From Blastococcus sp. PRF04-17 (GTDB lineage Bacteria > Actinomycetota > Actinomycetes > Mycobacteriales > Geodermatophilaceae), in contig NZ_CP095412.1 of the NCBI RefSeq assembly GCF_023016265.1, forward strand, positions 3,162,001 to 3,226,000: 64,000 nt of DNA, read 5' to 3'. Numbering within the stretch: position 1 is the stretch's first letter; each line of letters opens with the position of its first letter. Below are positions 62,839 to 64,000 of this stretch, piece after piece. The translations under genes and the position numbers were made by a program. Under the pieces are notes generated by a model. That model was given only the letters and a program-made list of their open reading frames with translations, was not told the origin of the DNA and did no database searches.

Positions 62839-63816
62839 TCACAGACCGGCGGCGAGGGCACCGACGATCGCGGTCAGCAGCCGGGCATGGTGCTCCAGCA
62901 GCTGCGGCCGGTGGCCGTCCGGACGGACGGCGCAGACGTGACCGGACGCGGTCCAGAACTCGTCGCCGTCGTCGGTGCCGAGCAGCAGGCCGTGCACCGC
63001 GGGGTCCTGGGCCAGCCGGCGCGCCTGCGGCGAGTCCTCCGCGGCCAGCAGCATCCACCGGGCGTCGAACCCCTCGTCGCCGCTCGGGACGGGGACCAGG
63101 CCGCCGGTGCGATGCTTCCAGAACCGGGCCGGGGACAGCCGCAGGCCGGGAACGGAGCCCAGCAGCGGCGCCGCGGTCACGGCGTACTTCGGGACCAGGC
63201 CACGGCCGAGCGGATAGGCGATGTCGAAGGCGACCAGCTCCAGCGAGCCCGCCCGTCCCCGCAGCACGCTCGCCGCGCGGGCCTCCTTGCCCGGGCGCAC
63301 GGGTGCCGAGGCGATCAGCTCGGCGAGGCCGGCGTCCTCGGGTCCGGTGCCGTCGGACACGGTCCAACCGTGCTGGAGGGCCCAGCTCTGCGCGCCGAGC
63401 GGGTCGGTCTCCGGAGTGAACGCCCGTGCCATCTCGGGGTCCCGGTTCCGCCGCGAGCCGAACAGGCCGCCACGTGCCGGTTCCGCCGGGGCGGTCGTGC
63501 CCGGCCCGGTCGCCGGGGGCGCCCAGGACGGCTCCCCGCCGGCCGCCGGCCCGCGAACCGGTGGCTCGCTCCGCGGTGGCCCGTCGTAGGGCTCGTCGTC
63601 CCGCTGCGGTGTCGCCGCCGGCAGGTCCCAGCCGGCGGGCCGCCATGCCTCCGACGAGAGGTCCTCGTCGCGCGGCCGCTTCCTGCGGTCGGCGAAGTTC
63701 GGCTCGTCCGAGGTCTGGTCGTCACGGCCCTGGTCGTCGCCGGCGAGGTGTGCCGGCTCCTGCCAGCCGCTGCCCTCCCATGGCTCGCGGTCGTCCGGGT
63801 TCCGTGGGGTGGTCAT
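62839..63816 (-). CDS. Hypothetical protein with disordered N-terminus and a conserved-looking C-terminal domain
   Basis: A 325-residue protein from ATG 63816 (AGAGGG upstream). Residues 1-130 are hydrophilic and Pro/Glu/Arg-rich. The C-terminal ~190 residues look globular: PLGAQSWALQHGWTVSDGTG, ASVLRGRAGSLELVAFDIAY, KYAVTAAPLLGSVPGLRLSP and DEGFDARWMLLAAEDSPQAR. No signal peptide or membrane helix. It lies just after dciA, in the origin region. Not recognised. Confidence 0.7.
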   Translation of the reverse strand: MTTPRNPDDREPWEGSGWQEPAHLAGDDQGRDDQTSDEPNFADRRKRPRDEDLSSEAWRPAGWDLPAATPQRDDEPYDGPPRSEPPVRGPAAGGEPSWAPPATGPGTTAPAEPARGGLFGSRRNRDPEMARAFTPETDPLGAQSWALQHGWTVSDGTGPEDAGLAELIASAPVRPGKEARAASVLRGRAGSLELVAFDIAYPLGRGLVPKYAVTAAPLLGSVPGLRLSPARFWKHRTGGLVPVPSGDEGFDARWMLLAAEDSPQARRLAQDPAVHGLLLGTDDGDEFWTASGHVCAVRPDGHRPQLLEHHARLLTAIVGALAAGL

Positions 63817-63826
63817 CGCTGCCCTC

Positions 63827-64000
63827 TCATCCGTACGTGTCCCGTGGCCCTCGTCCGCGCACGGAGCGCGGACCCTTCTTCCAGGACGGGGCCGTCGGAC
63901 CGACAACGCGCAACCGGGTCACCACGTCCCCGCCGACGTGCGCGCGCAGCTTGCCCAGCAGGGTCGGCGCGAGCAGCCGGAGCTGCGTGGCCCAGGCGGT
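63827..64000 (-). CDS. dciA: DciA-like (DUF721) protein, C-terminal part; gene runs off the right edge
   Basis: The last 57 codons and the stop of a leftward gene: [20 protein letters not shown], then [20 protein letters not shown]. This is the conserved C-terminal KH-like DUF721 motif ([13 protein letters not shown]). DciA is the ancestral loader of the replicative helicase; its gene normally lies between recF and gyrB, next to dnaA and oriC. The stop is 11 nt before the start of the hypothetical gene. Confidence 0.88.
   Translation of the reverse strand, partial: TAWATQLRLLAPTLLGKLRAHVGGDVVTRLRVVGPTAPSWKKGPRSVRGRGPRDTYG

Overview
The window is chromosomal DNA of a very GC-rich actinobacterium; almost every third codon position in the real genes is G or C. 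It lies next to the replication origin. Evidence for this is the gyrB-gyrA-DUF3566-tRNA-Ile-tRNA-Ala block, the C-terminal end of a DciA (DUF721) gene at the right edge, the fhaA-fhaB-pstP-rodA-pbpA-pknA-pknB division and signalling operon with crgA, and two perfect parS-like palindromes. Gene content (LAXTG surface proteins with a class E sortase, an NhaA-DsbA fusion, 13E12-type DUF222/HNH, CU044_5270-like protein beside an ECF sigma factor) fits Geodermatophilaceae (Blastococcus, Geodermatophilus or Modestobacter). That family assignment is inference; no 16S gene is present.

Left region (1-7.4 kb): the start of an AidB-type acyl-CoA dehydrogenase, then a cell-surface locus. It holds a Ser/Thr-rich secreted protein, two nearly identical tandem Asn-rich repeat proteins ending in LAYTG sorting signals, a third, longer repeat protein without a sorting signal, a class E sortase and a small membrane protein. 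Each of the three repeat-protein genes has, 22-23 nt before its start codon, a hairpin whose 16-nt loop is identical in all three while the stem sequence changes with pairing kept. This is the strongest candidate for something undescribed.

Middle-left (7.4-32 kb): cinA, a proline-rich membrane protein, a PAS-GAF-PP2C phosphatase and two PASTA-type Ser/Thr kinases, followed by metabolic and regulatory genes. These include an enoyl-CoA hydratase, an MBL hydrolase, a GntR regulator divergent from pfkA with palindromic sites between them, a TetR pair, a metallophosphoesterase, CYTH-CHAD, a PRC-barrel protein, a cyclic-nucleotide-binding/glutaredoxin-like protein, NhaA-DsbA, and an overlapping amidase-aminotransferase-RNB operon.

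Middle-right (32-38.9 kb): S4 and MOSC proteins, an ECF sigma factor with its membrane partner, an HNH protein with an SOS-box-like site, a GNAT protein, an acyl-CoA dehydrogenase, a PNPOx-fold protein and DUF1707.

Right region (38.9-64 kb): tRNA-Leu, the FHA/phosphatase/RodA/PBP/kinase operon, the glutamine amidotransferase, DUF881, crgA, a rhomboid protease, a cyclophilin, tRNA-Ala, DLW-39, tRNA-Ile, DUF3566, gyrA, gyrB, an amino acid permease, an NAD(P)-binding DUF2867-type protein, a hypothetical protein and the dciA fragment.

Nine loci, including the normally essential pbpA and pknB, carry apparent single-base frameshifts in G/C-rich runs. Most look like one missing base, so sequencing or assembly error is more likely than gene decay. 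These genes are annotated across the shift.
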